From Stutzerimonas stutzeri (GTDB lineage Bacteria > Pseudomonadota > Gammaproteobacteria > Pseudomonadales > Pseudomonadaceae), in the NCBI RefSeq assembly GCF_002909485.1, contig NZ_PPXG01000003.1, forward strand, positions 62,001 to 126,000: 64,000 bases of DNA, read 5' to 3'. Under the pieces are notes generated by a model. That model was not told the origin of the DNA. It made no database searches and saw nothing but the letters and a program-made list of their open reading frames with translations. The first letter of the stretch is position 1. Every line of letters begins with the position of its first letter. The position numbers and the translations under genes were made by a program. Below, piece by piece: positions 16,540 through 26,017 of the stretch.

Positions 16540-17663
16540 GAGCGTACCTCCGTCGTGCCGCGCTTGATCCACAGGTACAGGCCGCTGCCCAGCACGACGA
16601 TGGTGAGGATATCCAGCAGCCCCCATAGAATCTTCAGCGGCAGGCCGCCGTAGTCACCGAAGTGCAAGGGTTCTGAGAGCTGCAGCGCAGTGACGTACCA
16701 GGGCCGGGCGCCGGCTTCGAGCACCTCGCCATTGGCCGGGTCGACCAGCAGCGCCTGGGTCAAGCGGGAAGTCAGCGGCGTGTCGCCGCGCAGGATCACC
16801 GCGACGTGCTCCGGCGTGGCGCGCAGTGTGCCGGGGTAGGCAATCATCGACACTGCCATGTCCGGCGCCGCAGCCAGCACGCGATCGACCGCAGTCTGCA
16901 AGGAGCCATCAGCGGCAGGCGCATCACTGGCATCGGTGGCCAGCAGTACCCGCGTTTCACCGGCTTGCAGCGCGGCGACCTGTTCGGCCTGCCAGGCCTG
17001 GAAGATCAGGTCCGCCCAGGTATTGATCACTCCGGTGAAGCCCACCGCCAGGGCCCACACCAGGGTGACGATGCCGAGCAGGTTGTGCAGGTCCAGCCAG
17101 CGGGTGCGCGGCGTGCGTTCCTGGCGCACCTCGCCGAAGCGCAGCTTGCGCATGAAGGGCGCGTAAAGCACCACGCCGGAGACGATCGCCACCATCAGCA
17201 GCAGGCCCATGAAGCCGAGAAACAGCTTGCCGGCGAGCCCCGCGTAAAGGTCGACGTGCAGGCGGTACATCACGCTCATGAAGCCTTCGTCGAAGTTCGG
17301 CGCGCCGAGCACCTCGGCCGTGCGGGCATCGGAGAGGATCAGGGTCGATTCGCTTTCATCGGTGTCGACCCGGGTATCGAGCTTGACGTACCAGACATCC
17401 GGCGCGTCTTCCTCGGCGAAGAAGTACAGCGGCACCAGACCGGGGTAGGCCTTCACAGCTTCGGCCGCAACCCGGTCGACCGCAGCGCGCGGCGTGCCCT
17501 CGGGCATCGCCGGCGCCTCGATCTCGTTGCCGGTGAGGTGATCGATCTCGTGGGAGAAGATCAGCGGCAGGCCGGTCAGGCACAGCATCAGGATGAACAG
17601 CGTAGAGACGAGACTGGACCACTTGTGGACCCAGCCCCACCGCCGCAGGTTGACTGCCTGCAT
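16536..17663 (-). CDS. PepSY-associated membrane protein (siderophore-reductase-like)
   Basis: 375 aa inner-membrane protein with four main hydrophobic segments: LVSTLFILMLCLTGLPLIFS, LFLGFMGLLLMVAIVSGVVL, LLGIVTLVWALAVGFTGVIN and the C-terminal ILWGLLDILTIVVLGSGLYL. N-terminal RRWGWVHKWSSLVS is the PepSY_TM start; DLHNLLGIV and MYRLHVDLYAG supply conserved histidines. The family is linked to reductive release of iron from siderophores at the inner membrane. Start overlaps the stop of the TonB receptor (TGATG), indicating an iron-uptake operon. Confidence 0.88.
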   Translation of the reverse strand: MQAVNLRRWGWVHKWSSLVSTLFILMLCLTGLPLIFSHEIDHLTGNEIEAPAMPEGTPRAAVDRVAAEAVKAYPGLVPLYFFAEEDAPDVWYVKLDTRVDTDESESTLILSDARTAEVLGAPNFDEGFMSVMYRLHVDLYAGLAGKLFLGFMGLLLMVAIVSGVVLYAPFMRKLRFGEVRQERTPRTRWLDLHNLLGIVTLVWALAVGFTGVINTWADLIFQAWQAEQVAALQAGETRVLLATDASDAPAADGSLQTAVDRVLAAAPDMAVSMIAYPGTLRATPEHVAVILRGDTPLTSRLTQALLVDPANGEVLEAGARPWYVTALQLSEPLHFGDYGGLPLKILWGLLDILTIVVLGSGLYLWIKRGTTEVRS

Positions 17664-19879
17664 CAGAAGTCGACCGTAGCGCTGACCGAGAGCGTGCGCG
17701 GGGCTCCGAGGACGAGGTAGTTAGAGCCCGGATAACCGCCGGTGGAGGCCCAATAATCGCGACCGGTTGCATTGTCGAGCCCAGCCCGAAGCGTAACGTC
17801 GCGGTCTTCGATGGTCATGCTGTAGCGTGCACCCAGATCCAGGCGGGTCCACGATGGTAGGCGGAGGTCGTTGCTGGCGCTGGCATACTGCTTGCCGGTA
17901 TGCACCACCAAGCTGGTCAGCGTTAGCCCCTGCACACCTGGCACGTCCCATTCGCCGCCGAGGTTGGCCTGCACCTTAGGAACGCCGATGGCATCGTTGC
18001 CGTCGTTGGCACCGTTGAGGGTCTTCTTCTGCTCGGCATCCAGCAGGGTCACGCCACCCAGCAGGCGCACGCCGTAGACGGGCTCGCCGAACATCGATAG
18101 CTCTATGCCACGGTTGCGCTGCTCTCCGCCCTCGCGGAACACCTGGTTTTCTACGATGCCGAACGGTCGCTCGGTGTTGAACACCGCGATACTTCCACCC
18201 AGGTGGCCGCCGTCGTACTTGAGGCCGATTTCGGTTTGCTTGGCAACGTAGGGTGCTAGCGAGGTTCCGGCGTTGAGCACGGGCAGGTCATTGGCGCTCG
18301 CCGCTGCGGTATCGCCTTTAGTCAGCCCTTCGATGTAGTTCGCGTAAACCGAGAGCTCGTCGGTCAGTCTGTACACAACTCCCGCAACGGGAGTGACTTC
18401 ATGGTCATCGTACTGGCCGCTGCGATCACCGGTTTGCGAGGAATAGTTCTTGACCTCAATACCCTGCCAACGCGCGCCGAGAGTGATCAGTAGACGATCA
18501 TCCATAAACCCCAACGTGTCGGCTAAAGCCATGCTTTTTGTATGGATTCGTTCTGTAACATGCGGATCCGAGAGGTCTCCCCCATCGTAGGTAACGGTTG
18601 TGGGCAGTGCCGCATCGAACGGGTCGTAGAGGTTACCGATCACGGGAGCATAGAACTGATTGGCCCCTTTCTCTCGCGAGTTGAACATCGCCGCCGACGC
18701 CACGAGCTGATGCGAGACCGCCCCCGTTTGCAGGCGCATGCGTAAGCCGGCTTCGCTGGTGAATACGCTGTCTTCGCGATAATTGTCGAAGCGCGAAGCC
18801 GTGGTGGTACCAGAGGCCGTCGCTCGAGGGTTGGCCAGGCGATTTTGCTCTTCACCCTCCCGCACGCCAGCGGCCAGCCACCCTGTCACAGCATCGGCAA
18901 AGTCGTATTCGGCGCGGAAGGTGCCAAACGTCTGCTTCTCTTTCGAGTAGGTCCAGGATTGGGCGAAGTTATCGTCCGCATCTGGAGCGCTGGGCAGGCC
19001 GCCGTTGGGCGTCACGCTGGGGCGTGGATTGTCGATGAAGTGATACTGGTGGCCGATGTCTGCCGACAAGCGTAGACGGTCACCTTGGTAATCCAGACCC
19101 AATGCGAACATATCCAGCGTCTGGTCTTCTTCCTCAACGCCGGTCTCGCCGGCGCGCTTGGCTGCATTAAGGCGAACGCCGAACTGGTTCTGCTCACCAA
19201 AGCGGCGGCCCAGGTCGGCGGCAATCGTGCCCTGACCGCCGGAGCTGGCGCCAAACGTCATGCGCGTCAGTGGTTCGTTAGGCGCGCGCTTAGGCAGCAG
19301 GTTAATAGCACCACCAAGCCCGGTGCCACCCGGTGCGGCGCCATTGAGAAAGGCGCTAGCACCACGGAACACTTCCGCGCGTTCGATGAACTCTGCCGCC
19401 ACATACTGGCGCGGCAGTAGGCCATAGAGTCCGTTATAGGAAATGTCATCGGAATACAGTGGGAAGCCGCGCACGACATACAGTTCCTGCATGTTGCCGA
19501 AGCCCCGCGCCACACGTACTGAAGGATCGTTCTGCACGATGTCAGACACGCTACGGGCCTGCTGGTCTTGAATCAGCTTGGAGGTGTACGACGTCGAGGT
19601 GAACGGTGTCTCCATATAGTCCTGATTGCCCAGGATGCCGACTCGTCCGCCGCGAGCCACCTGCTCGCCCGCATAAGGCTGGGTCAAGCCGTCGGCGGAG
19701 GCGTCCGCGCTGGCCGTGATTTCCACTGACTCCAGTTCTACCGGCTCGGAAACCTGGCTCGTCGCCGGAGCGTTCTGGGTCGGCTGACTCTCCTGAGCCA
19801 TGAGCGGCGAACCCGTGAAGCTGGCGGCGAGGCATATGGGCAGCAGTGCGGTTTTACGCGGAAAGCTAAGAGTGGGCAT
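17663..19879 (-). CDS. TonB-dependent siderophore receptor
   Basis: Outer-membrane receptor, 738 aa from the preferred ATG at 19879 (an in-frame ATG at 19924 is also open). Signal peptide MPTLSFPRKTALLPICLAAS ending near LMA-QES. Plug domain: SVSDIVQNDPSVRVARGFGN, ELYVVRGFPLYSDDISYNGL, FIERAEVFRGASAFLNGAAP, GGTGLGGAINLLPKRAP. The barrel ends YLVLGAPRTLSVSATVDF with a terminal Phe needed for BAM recognition. It heads the operon with the PepSY membrane protein and is preceded by a Fur-box candidate, so iron-regulated siderophore uptake is likely. The siderophore cannot be named. Confidence 0.93.
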   Translation of the reverse strand: MPTLSFPRKTALLPICLAASFTGSPLMAQESQPTQNAPATSQVSEPVELESVEITASADASADGLTQPYAGEQVARGGRVGILGNQDYMETPFTSTSYTSKLIQDQQARSVSDIVQNDPSVRVARGFGNMQELYVVRGFPLYSDDISYNGLYGLLPRQYVAAEFIERAEVFRGASAFLNGAAPGGTGLGGAINLLPKRAPNEPLTRMTFGASSGGQGTIAADLGRRFGEQNQFGVRLNAAKRAGETGVEEEDQTLDMFALGLDYQGDRLRLSADIGHQYHFIDNPRPSVTPNGGLPSAPDADDNFAQSWTYSKEKQTFGTFRAEYDFADAVTGWLAAGVREGEEQNRLANPRATASGTTTASRFDNYREDSVFTSEAGLRMRLQTGAVSHQLVASAAMFNSREKGANQFYAPVIGNLYDPFDAALPTTVTYDGGDLSDPHVTERIHTKSMALADTLGFMDDRLLITLGARWQGIEVKNYSSQTGDRSGQYDDHEVTPVAGVVYRLTDELSVYANYIEGLTKGDTAAASANDLPVLNAGTSLAPYVAKQTEIGLKYDGGHLGGSIAVFNTERPFGIVENQVFREGGEQRNRGIELSMFGEPVYGVRLLGGVTLLDAEQKKTLNGANDGNDAIGVPKVQANLGGEWDVPGVQGLTLTSLVVHTGKQYASASNDLRLPSWTRLDLGARYSMTIEDRDVTLRAGLDNATGRDYWASTGGYPGSNYLVLGAPRTLSVSATVDF

Positions 19880-19975
19880 GGGACCTGACCGGGCGTTGAG
19901 CGTGGCTGTGGCGGATAAAGGCACGGTGAGGACTTTCGAGTGCGTGCCATCTGAGAGCCACTATCATATTTCAAC

Positions 19976-19994
19976 AATAATAATTCGCAACATC
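19976..19994 (-). promoter_or_regulatory. Candidate Fur box upstream of the TonB receptor
   Basis: On the minus strand the 19-mer GATGTTGCGAATTATTATT matches the pseudomonad-style consensus GATAATGAGAATCATTATT at 15 of 19 positions (13 of 19 against the E. coli consensus). It lies about 100 nt upstream of the receptor start in an AT-rich patch of otherwise GC-rich DNA. Confidence 0.5.
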
Positions 19995-20166
19995 ATTCCG
20001 CCTGTTGGCACGCCTTCGAAAAGTGCCGCCGCCTGACGCTGTGGTCTAGCTCAACAGGTCAGCTGTGCTCCGTGATCTCCGAAAAAAGCTGCGCGCTTGT
20101 CGATTCGACAATGTGCCGAACGACTAGCTGGTGAACCCCCGTTCAATCAGATGAAAGGAGATGGAC

Positions 20167-20625
20167 ATGAATAGCGAAACCCGCGAAAGCGAAATCGCCA
20201 TCCGGCAGCTGCACGAGACCTTCGAGCAGGCCACTGTGGCCAAGGATCTCGACCGGATCATGGCGCAGTACGCCGACGACGTAGTCGCGTTCGATGCAGT
20301 CGGCGCGCTGCAATTCAAGGGCGTTAGCGCGTACCGCGAGCATTGGCAGCGCTGCTTCGAGTTTTGCCAGGGCGAAGGCTTTTTCGAGACCCACGAGCTG
20401 CACGTGGACATCGGTGGTGAGCTAGCCTGCAGCCGCATGCTGACCCATTGCGGCGGCCCCAATGCTGAAGGCGAGATGCAGACCGCCTGGATGCGCGGCA
20501 CCCGGGTCTGGGGTCGGCGCAATGGCGAGTGGAAAGTGGTCCACGAGCATTTCTCGATGCCCTTCGACATGCAGACCGGCCAGGTGTGCATGGATCAGGC
20601 ACCGTCGCAGCAACAGACCGGTTGA
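20167..20625 (+). CDS. SnoaL/NTF2-like (ketosteroid-isomerase-fold) protein
   Basis: 152 aa. AAGGAG ends 6 nt before the ATG at 20167, favouring it over the ATG at 20161. The sequence shows the NTF2-like fold pattern: helical N-terminus (IRQLHETFEQATVAKDLDRI), MAQYADDVVAFDAVGALQFK, central AYREHWQRCFEFCQGE, and C-terminal strands ending WKVVHEHFSMPFDMQTGQ. It precedes a YCII-domain gene and an ECF sigma gene in the same direction; together they form a recurring neighbourhood. Catalytic function is unknown. Confidence 0.85.
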   Translation: MNSETRESEIAIRQLHETFEQATVAKDLDRIMAQYADDVVAFDAVGALQFKGVSAYREHWQRCFEFCQGEGFFETHELHVDIGGELACSRMLTHCGGPNAEGEMQTAWMRGTRVWGRRNGEWKVVHEHFSMPFDMQTGQVCMDQAPSQQQTG

Positions 20626-20713
20626 GGCTGGCCTGCGGTCTTCGTCGCGCGATCGGGCGAGGTCGCTCAATGGCTGCTAGCTTTGCTGCGTTGCCGGCAG
20701 ACGGAGCCCCGCC

Positions 20714-21070
20714 ATGAACTACCTGTGCCTGATCTATTACGACGAACAGCGTGTGGATGCGATGACCGATGAGCAGTGGCATGCGCTGGTTGCGCGTTGC
20801 CTGAGCTGTGCCGAGGAGCTGCGTGCCAGCGGCCACATGCTCGCCGGCGAACCGCTGCAGTCAGTGCGCACCGCACGCACGGTTCGCGTGCGAGATGGTG
20901 TCACCTCGGTGGTCGACGGCCCCTTCGCCGAAACCCGCGAGCAGCTCGCAGGCTTCTACCTGATCGAGGCGGCGGACCAGCAGGAGGCCGAGGCCATCGC
21001 GGCGAAGATCCCGCCGGCCAGCCTTGGCTGCGTCGAGGTCCGGCCGTTGCGCCAGCTGCCGCAGCGCTGA
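20714..21070 (+). CDS. YCII/DGPF-domain protein
   Basis: 118 aa. Contains the DGPFAETREQLAGFYLIEAA motif (DGPF family) and the starting strand MNYLCLIYYDE, both typical of YCII-like DGPF proteins, small dimeric ferredoxin-fold proteins. They are nearly always encoded beside ECF42-type sigma factors, which is the case here: the stop is 2 nt before the sigma gene start. The biochemical role is not established. Confidence 0.9.
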   Translation: MNYLCLIYYDEQRVDAMTDEQWHALVARCLSCAEELRASGHMLAGEPLQSVRTARTVRVRDGVTSVVDGPFAETREQLAGFYLIEAADQQEAEAIAAKIPPASLGCVEVRPLRQLPQR

Positions 21071-21072
21071 GC

Positions 21073-22314
21073 ATGCCGCTGACCGGACATTTCACGGCGG
21101 CGCGGGTCGAGGCGGTCTACCGCAGCGAATCGCGTCGCGTGCTGGCCACGCTGATCCGTCTGCTGGGCGACTTCGATCGCGCCGAAGAGGCCTTGCACGA
21201 TGCCTTCGCCGCAGCCTTGCAGCAGTGGCCGCGCGATGGCGTTCCGGACAATCCGCGTGCCTGGTTGGTTTCCGCCGGCCGCTTCAAGGCCATCGATGCC
21301 CTGCGTCGTCGGGCGCGCTTCGATGCCTCGTTGCGGCTGCTGGCCGAACAGTTGGAAGAGGCTACGGATGCAGCGGAGGTCGACGAGATGGAAGACGATC
21401 GTCTGCGGTTGATCTTCACCTGCTGCCACCCGGCCCTGCCCGCCGATGGACGCGTGGCGCTGACCCTGCGTGAAGTTTGCGACCTGACCACCGAGGAGAT
21501 CGCCCGCGCCTTTCTCGCTCCACCGGCCACCATTGCCCAGCGCATCGTGCGCGCCAAGGCGAAGATCCGTGACGCGCAGCTGCCCTATCGGGTACCAGAG
21601 CGCGACGAGCTGCCGGCTCGCCTGGAGAGTGTGCTACGGGTGGTTTACCTGGTGTTCAACGAGGGCTACACCGCATCGGCTGGCGCCGAGCTGACCCGCG
21701 CCGACTTGTGCGCCGAGGCGATCCGGCTGGGTCGATTGTTGCTCGAACTACTGCCCAATGCCGAAGCGATGGGACTGCTGGCGCTGATGCTGCTGCACGA
21801 CTCGCGCCGCGCCGCACGCACCGACCCGGCCGGCGAGCTGGTGAGGCTGGACGAGCAGGACCGTAGCCTTTGGAACCGGCATCAGATCGCCGAAGGAGTG
21901 CAGTTGGTGCAGCTGGCGCTGACCAGCCGTGCATTCGGGCCCTACGCGCTGCAGGCGGCCATCGTCGCTGTGCATGCCGAGGCGCCGAGTGCCGAGGCGA
22001 CCGACTGGGCGCAGATCGTCCGGCTTTACGATGTGCTGCTGCAGTTGAGCCCGTCGCCGGTGGTGGAGCTGAACCGCGCGGTCGCAGTGGCCATGAGGGA
22101 TGGTCCCGAGGCCGGCCTATTGCTGGTGGATAAACTGCTGGAGCGTGGTGATCTGCGGGACTATCACCTCAGCCATGCCACCCGAGCCGATCTGCTGAGC
22201 CGGCTGGCACGTAGAGATGAGGCACGGGAGGCCTATGGCAGAGCGCTGCGTCTGGTTCAGCTGGAGCCGGAACGGCGTTTTCTGCAGCGCCAGCTGGATG
22301 AGCTGGGCAGTTGA
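21073..22314 (+). CDS. ECF-family RNA polymerase sigma factor with C-terminal TPR-like extension (ECF42-type)
   Basis: 413 aa, much longer than an ordinary ECF (about 190 aa). Residues about 1-85 form sigma region 2 (LLGDFDRAEEALHDAFAAAL, NPRAWLVSAGRFKAIDALRR). Residues about 110-170 form region 4 (RVALTLREVCDLTTEEIARA, FLAPPATIAQRIVRAKAKI). The rest is an alpha-helical extension with the ECF42 hallmark VLRVVYLVFNEGYTASAG and tetratricopeptide-like repeats near the C-terminus. No anti-sigma gene is adjacent; the extension is thought to regulate the factor. The DGPF partner lies directly upstream. Confidence 0.92.
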   Translation: MPLTGHFTAARVEAVYRSESRRVLATLIRLLGDFDRAEEALHDAFAAALQQWPRDGVPDNPRAWLVSAGRFKAIDALRRRARFDASLRLLAEQLEEATDAAEVDEMEDDRLRLIFTCCHPALPADGRVALTLREVCDLTTEEIARAFLAPPATIAQRIVRAKAKIRDAQLPYRVPERDELPARLESVLRVVYLVFNEGYTASAGAELTRADLCAEAIRLGRLLLELLPNAEAMGLLALMLLHDSRRAARTDPAGELVRLDEQDRSLWNRHQIAEGVQLVQLALTSRAFGPYALQAAIVAVHAEAPSAEATDWAQIVRLYDVLLQLSPSPVVELNRAVAVAMRDGPEAGLLLVDKLLERGDLRDYHLSHATRADLLSRLARRDEAREAYGRALRLVQLEPERRFLQRQLDELGS

Positions 22315-22355
22315 TCCAACGGTCCCACGCTCCCGCCGCAGCGCTCCCACGTGTC

Positions 22356-22603
22356 AGACGTAGGGTGGGCTTCAGCCCACCAATTGCGCTTCGGTAGCAT
22401 GCTCGTTGGCGCTTCGTCGTGCCGCGTCACCGGGCGCTGGTGGGGTGGTAGTCGATGTCCCCGCGCTTTCGTGTGCGTACCCATGTAGTGAGCGCTCAGA
22501 CGTAGGGTGGGCTTCAGCCCACCAATTGCGCTTCGGTAGCGTGCTCGTTGGCGCTTCGTCGTGCCGCGTCACCGGGTGCTGGTGGGCTAAAGCCCACCCT
22601 ACA
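22356..22603. repeat. Two direct copies of a palindrome-ended REP/MITE-like element
   Basis: Unit 1 (22356-22445) and unit 2 (22497-22585) share nearly identical sequence of about 85 nt starting CAGACGTAGGGTGGGCTTCA. Each begins with the palindrome GGTGGGCTTCAGCCCACC. Unit 2 is closed by an inverted copy of the terminus (GGTGGGCTAAAGCCCACC followed by CTAC, 22580-22601), making a terminal inverted repeat GTAGGGTGGGCT. Related palindromes occur at 32511-32534 and 32645-32670. This is the pattern of transposase-dependent REP or miniature elements. There is no coding capacity; the 346-nt gap holds only this. Confidence 0.85.
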
Positions 22604-22660
22604 AAGGTGGCGCCGGGCTACGGTGGGGCTGGCAGTGAAGCGGTGCGAGCGACGCGGTGA

Positions 22661-24016
22661 TCAGGTGTCGCCACTACCGGCCGGCAAATAATCGCTACGG
22701 CTCAGCCCGTGGCGCTGCATTTTCTCGTTGAGGGTGCGGCGCGGCAGCTGCAGCTGGGTCATGACCTCGGTGATGTTACCTTTGCACTGCTGCAGGGCGT
22801 TGTGCAGGCATTGCGCCTCGAAGGCTTCCATTTGGTCAGCCAGGGAGCTGCTGGCGGTGGTGGATGGATTGCTGGCAGTGGACGGTGGCGTCAGGCCAAG
22901 TGCATGGCGTTCGGCGGCATTGATCAGTTCGCGCACGTTGCCCGGCCAGTCGTGGGCCAGCAGTTGCGTCAGCTCGCCGGGCGTTATCGGTGGGGCCGCG
23001 CGCCCGTGGCGCTGGGCGGCCTGGCTGGCGAAATGTTCGAACAGCAGGGGAATGTCTTCGCGGCGTTCGCGCAGCGGCGGGATATGCAGCTCGGCGACGT
23101 TCAGCCGGTACAGCAAGTCCTCGCGGAAGCGTCCACCACGCACCTCTTCCAGCAGGTCCGGCTTGGCCGCGCTGATCACCCGCAGATCGACCTCGATGCT
23201 GCGGTTCGAACCTAACCGCTCCAGGGTCTTTTCCTGCAGCACGCGCAGCAGCTTGACCTGCTGCGCCAGCGGCATGCTTTCGATCTCGTCGAGGAACAGC
23301 GTGCCGCCGGCGGCGTGTTCGATGCGGCCGATGCGCTTGCCCTGGGCGCCGGTGAAGGCGCCGCTCTCGTGGCCGAACAGCTCGCTCTCGAAGATGGTTT
23401 CCGGGATCGCCGCGCAGTTCAGCGCCACGAAGGGGCCTGCGGAGCGCGGGCTGAAGTCATGTAGGCAGCGCGCGACCTGTTCCTTGCCGCTGCCGGTCTC
23501 GCCGCGGATCAGCACGTTGACGTCGGTGCCGGCCAGCTCCAGCACCTGCCGGCGCAGATTGACCATCGCCCGTGATACCCCGAGCAGCTGCGATTCGATG
23601 CGCCCCTTGCGGGCGAACTGCTCGCGTAGCTGGCGGTTCTCGCAGACCAGCCGGCGCTTGTCCATGGCGCGGCGCACGCTGTCGAGCAGGCGCTCGGGGG
23701 TGAAGGGTTTTTCGATGAAGTCGTAGGCGCCCTGGCGCAGCGCCTGCACCGCCATGGGCACGTCGCCGTGCCCGGTGACCATGATCACGGGCAGGTCGGC
23801 GTCCAGCGCCACCAGCTGTTCGAGCAGGCCGAGGCCGTCGAGATCGGGCATGCGCACGTCGCTGATCAGCACCCCGGGAAAGTCGCGATCCAGCGCCGTC
23901 AGCGCCTCGCGGGCGCGGGAGAAGGTGCGCACCTGGAAGCCGGACAGCTCCAGCCACTGCTGCACGGCCTGGCGGATCGCCGCCTCGTCGTCGATGAAGA
24001 TTACCTGCCCGCTCAT
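22661..24016 (-). CDS. dctD: DctD-like sigma-54-dependent response regulator
   Basis: 451 aa NtrC-family activator of C4-dicarboxylate uptake. Receiver with acidic pair DD(E) near residue 9-11 and phospho-Asp53 (LISDVRMPD). AAA+ domain with Walker A GETGSGKE (172-179), the sigma-54 contact loop as ESGAFTGA, and Walker B GGTLFLDEIES. C-terminal Fis-type HTH (GNITEVMTQLQLPRRTLNEK). It follows dctB by 31 nt, same strand. The assignment as DctD rather than another NtrC-family member rests on overall resemblance and the DctB-like partner; no dctPQM/dctA transport gene is adjacent. Confidence 0.87.
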   Translation of the reverse strand: MSGQVIFIDDEAAIRQAVQQWLELSGFQVRTFSRAREALTALDRDFPGVLISDVRMPDLDGLGLLEQLVALDADLPVIMVTGHGDVPMAVQALRQGAYDFIEKPFTPERLLDSVRRAMDKRRLVCENRQLREQFARKGRIESQLLGVSRAMVNLRRQVLELAGTDVNVLIRGETGSGKEQVARCLHDFSPRSAGPFVALNCAAIPETIFESELFGHESGAFTGAQGKRIGRIEHAAGGTLFLDEIESMPLAQQVKLLRVLQEKTLERLGSNRSIEVDLRVISAAKPDLLEEVRGGRFREDLLYRLNVAELHIPPLRERREDIPLLFEHFASQAAQRHGRAAPPITPGELTQLLAHDWPGNVRELINAAERHALGLTPPSTASNPSTTASSSLADQMEAFEAQCLHNALQQCKGNITEVMTQLQLPRRTLNEKMQRHGLSRSDYLPAGSGDT

Positions 24017-24047
24017 TGCCTGCTCCTCGCGGTCGCGTCGCGGCAGT

Positions 24048-25811
24048 TTACTCGGCGGCGCGCGCTTCGGCAGCCGGCAGCGTCAGGGTGAACACCGCGC
24101 CGTGCTCGTCGTTGCTGACTTCCAGCGCGCCGCCCATCTCACGCACGATGCCGTAGGACACCGCCAGCCCGAGGCCGAGGCCCTGGCCGACCGGTTTGGT
24201 GGTGAAGAAGGGCTCGAACACCTGATCCAGATGTTCGCTGGCAATACCGCCGCCGTTGTCGCCTACGCTGAGCTGCCAGCGGTCACCGTTGAGCTGACAG
24301 AGGATGCGCAGGCGTCGCTGCGGGCGCTCGGCCATGGCATCCAGCGCGTTGTGCAGCAGATTGATCAGCACCTGCTCGAGGCGGATGGCGTCGCCGCTGA
24401 CCGCGGCCTCGGCCGGTACCTGGCGGAATACCTCGACCTGCTCGCTGCGAATGCGCGGCGAGAGCAGCTGCAGGGCCTGCTCCAGCACCTCGGCCAGGCT
24501 CAGACGCTGGCGCAGCCCTGCCGGGCTCTTGCGAGCGAAGGTCTTCAGGTGGCCGGTCAGCGCCGCCATGCGTTCGAGCAGGCCTTCGACATGCCCGAGG
24601 CCTTCGCGCACCTCGCCGTCGCGGCCGCTGTCGAGCAGCAGGCGAAGGCTGGCGAGCTGCATGCGCAATGCGGTCAGCGGCTGGTTGATCTCGTGGGCGA
24701 GGGCGGCGGACATCTGCCCGAGGGCGGCCATGCGCGCCGCATGCACCAGTTCGTCCTGGGCGGTGTGCAGCTCGCGGGTGCGCTCGCGCACCAGGCGCTC
24801 CAGCTCGTTGCGGCTGCGCTGTTCGACGCGGCGGGTCTTGCCGCGTTGCGCCAGGTAGAGCAGCAGAAAGGCCAGGGTCATCCACACGCCCGCTGCGGCC
24901 AGGCGATAGCTGCGCACGCTGGCGACCACCATCTGTGGGTCGTGCAGCAGGTGCAGGGTCCAGTCGTCTTCCGGCAGCGCCAGGCGTTGCCAGAGGTATT
25001 CTCGGCGGCCGTCCGGGCCATCCACCAGGCGACGTTCGCTGCCTTCGGCGAGTTGCTGCACGCGGCTGCTCGGCAATGGCTGCAGCGTCTGTTCGGCATA
25101 GCGCCGGGCATCGACGAGGCGGCTGCGCACCTCGTCGCTGAGCGGGCGCAGATAGCGGAAGCGCCAAGCCGGGCGGTTGGTCAGGATGACGATATCCAGC
25201 GAATCAGCGATCAGCAGAATGCCCGGCTGGCCGACCCAGTCGCGCTGCATGTCCTCCAACTCCAGCTTGACCACCAGCACGCCGAGCACCTCGCCGGCGG
25301 CGTTTTTCACCGAACTGGAAAGGAAGTAACCGGGAATGCCGGTGGTGACGCCGACAGCGAAATAGCGGCCGCTGTCGTTGCTCACCGCATCGCGGAAATA
25401 CGGGCGGAAGGCGTAGTTGTTGCCAACGAAACTGCTCCAGTCGCGCCAATTGCTGGCGGCGATGGTCTCGCCATTGCGGTCCAGCAGGTACAGTACCGAG
25501 GAGCCGGCTGCGTGATTCTGCTGCTCCAGTCGCTGGTTGAGCTGGCGGCGCAATGCGCGGTTGCCCGGTTCGGCGAGCAGCGCCTGGATGTCACTGTCCA
25601 GCGCCAGTAGCGCCGGCACCGAGCGGAAGCGTTCGACCTGGGTGTGAATCGCCTGTGCGTAAAGCTCCAGTTGCCCCTGAGCCTCCTGGCCACGTTCGGT
25701 CCAGGCACGCTGCTCAGCCAGTCGCCCCGCCCAATACATGCTCAGCAGCAGGCCGACGAGGATCAGCGCAACGATCAGGGTTACCCGCAGGCGGTTGGAC
25801 AATGCTGGCAT
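24048..25811 (-). CDS. dctB: DctB-like C4-dicarboxylate sensor histidine kinase
   Basis: 587 aa. Membrane helix near residues 8-28 ([20 protein letters not shown]), a periplasmic tandem-PAS (dCache) sensor region with [34 protein letters not shown] and [20 protein letters not shown], and a second helix near 300-320. HisKA follows with His373 in [17 protein letters not shown], then HATPase with [13 protein letters not shown] and [15 protein letters not shown]. The NNYAFRPYF and [10 protein letters not shown] patterns are typical of DctB ligand domains. First gene of a dctBD operon. Confidence 0.9.
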   Translation of the reverse strand: MPALSNRLRVTLIVALILVGLLLSMYWAGRLAEQRAWTERGQEAQGQLELYAQAIHTQVERFRSVPALLALDSDIQALLAEPGNRALRRQLNQRLEQQNHAAGSSVLYLLDRNGETIAASNWRDWSSFVGNNYAFRPYFRDAVSNDSGRYFAVGVTTGIPGYFLSSSVKNAAGEVLGVLVVKLELEDMQRDWVGQPGILLIADSLDIVILTNRPAWRFRYLRPLSDEVRSRLVDARRYAEQTLQPLPSSRVQQLAEGSERRLVDGPDGRREYLWQRLALPEDDWTLHLLHDPQMVVASVRSYRLAAAGVWMTLAFLLLYLAQRGKTRRVEQRSRNELERLVRERTRELHTAQDELVHAARMAALGQMSAALAHEINQPLTALRMQLASLRLLLDSGRDGEVREGLGHVEGLLERMAALTGHLKTFARKSPAGLRQRLSLAEVLEQALQLLSPRIRSEQVEVFRQVPAEAAVSGDAIRLEQVLINLLHNALDAMAERPQRRLRILCQLNGDRWQLSVGDNGGGIASEHLDQVFEPFFTTKPVGQGLGLGLAVSYGIVREMGGALEVSNDEHGAVFTLTLPAAEARAAE

Positions 25812-26017
25812 GACGAAGCTCGCGACAGGACGCGACGATGGTAAGCCATAGTCGCCAGATATGAAGAACTGCAGCAGCCAGTCTTAGCTACCAAAGTCTT
25901 GATCTGTGCCGATAGAGGCAATGTGCCATCATAGTTATACTGCGGGGAGTTACCTTCAGCTCAGCAGGGATTGCTAATACGGAACGGCCCGCTCGTTCCA
26001 TTCAGTCGAGGTCCGCT

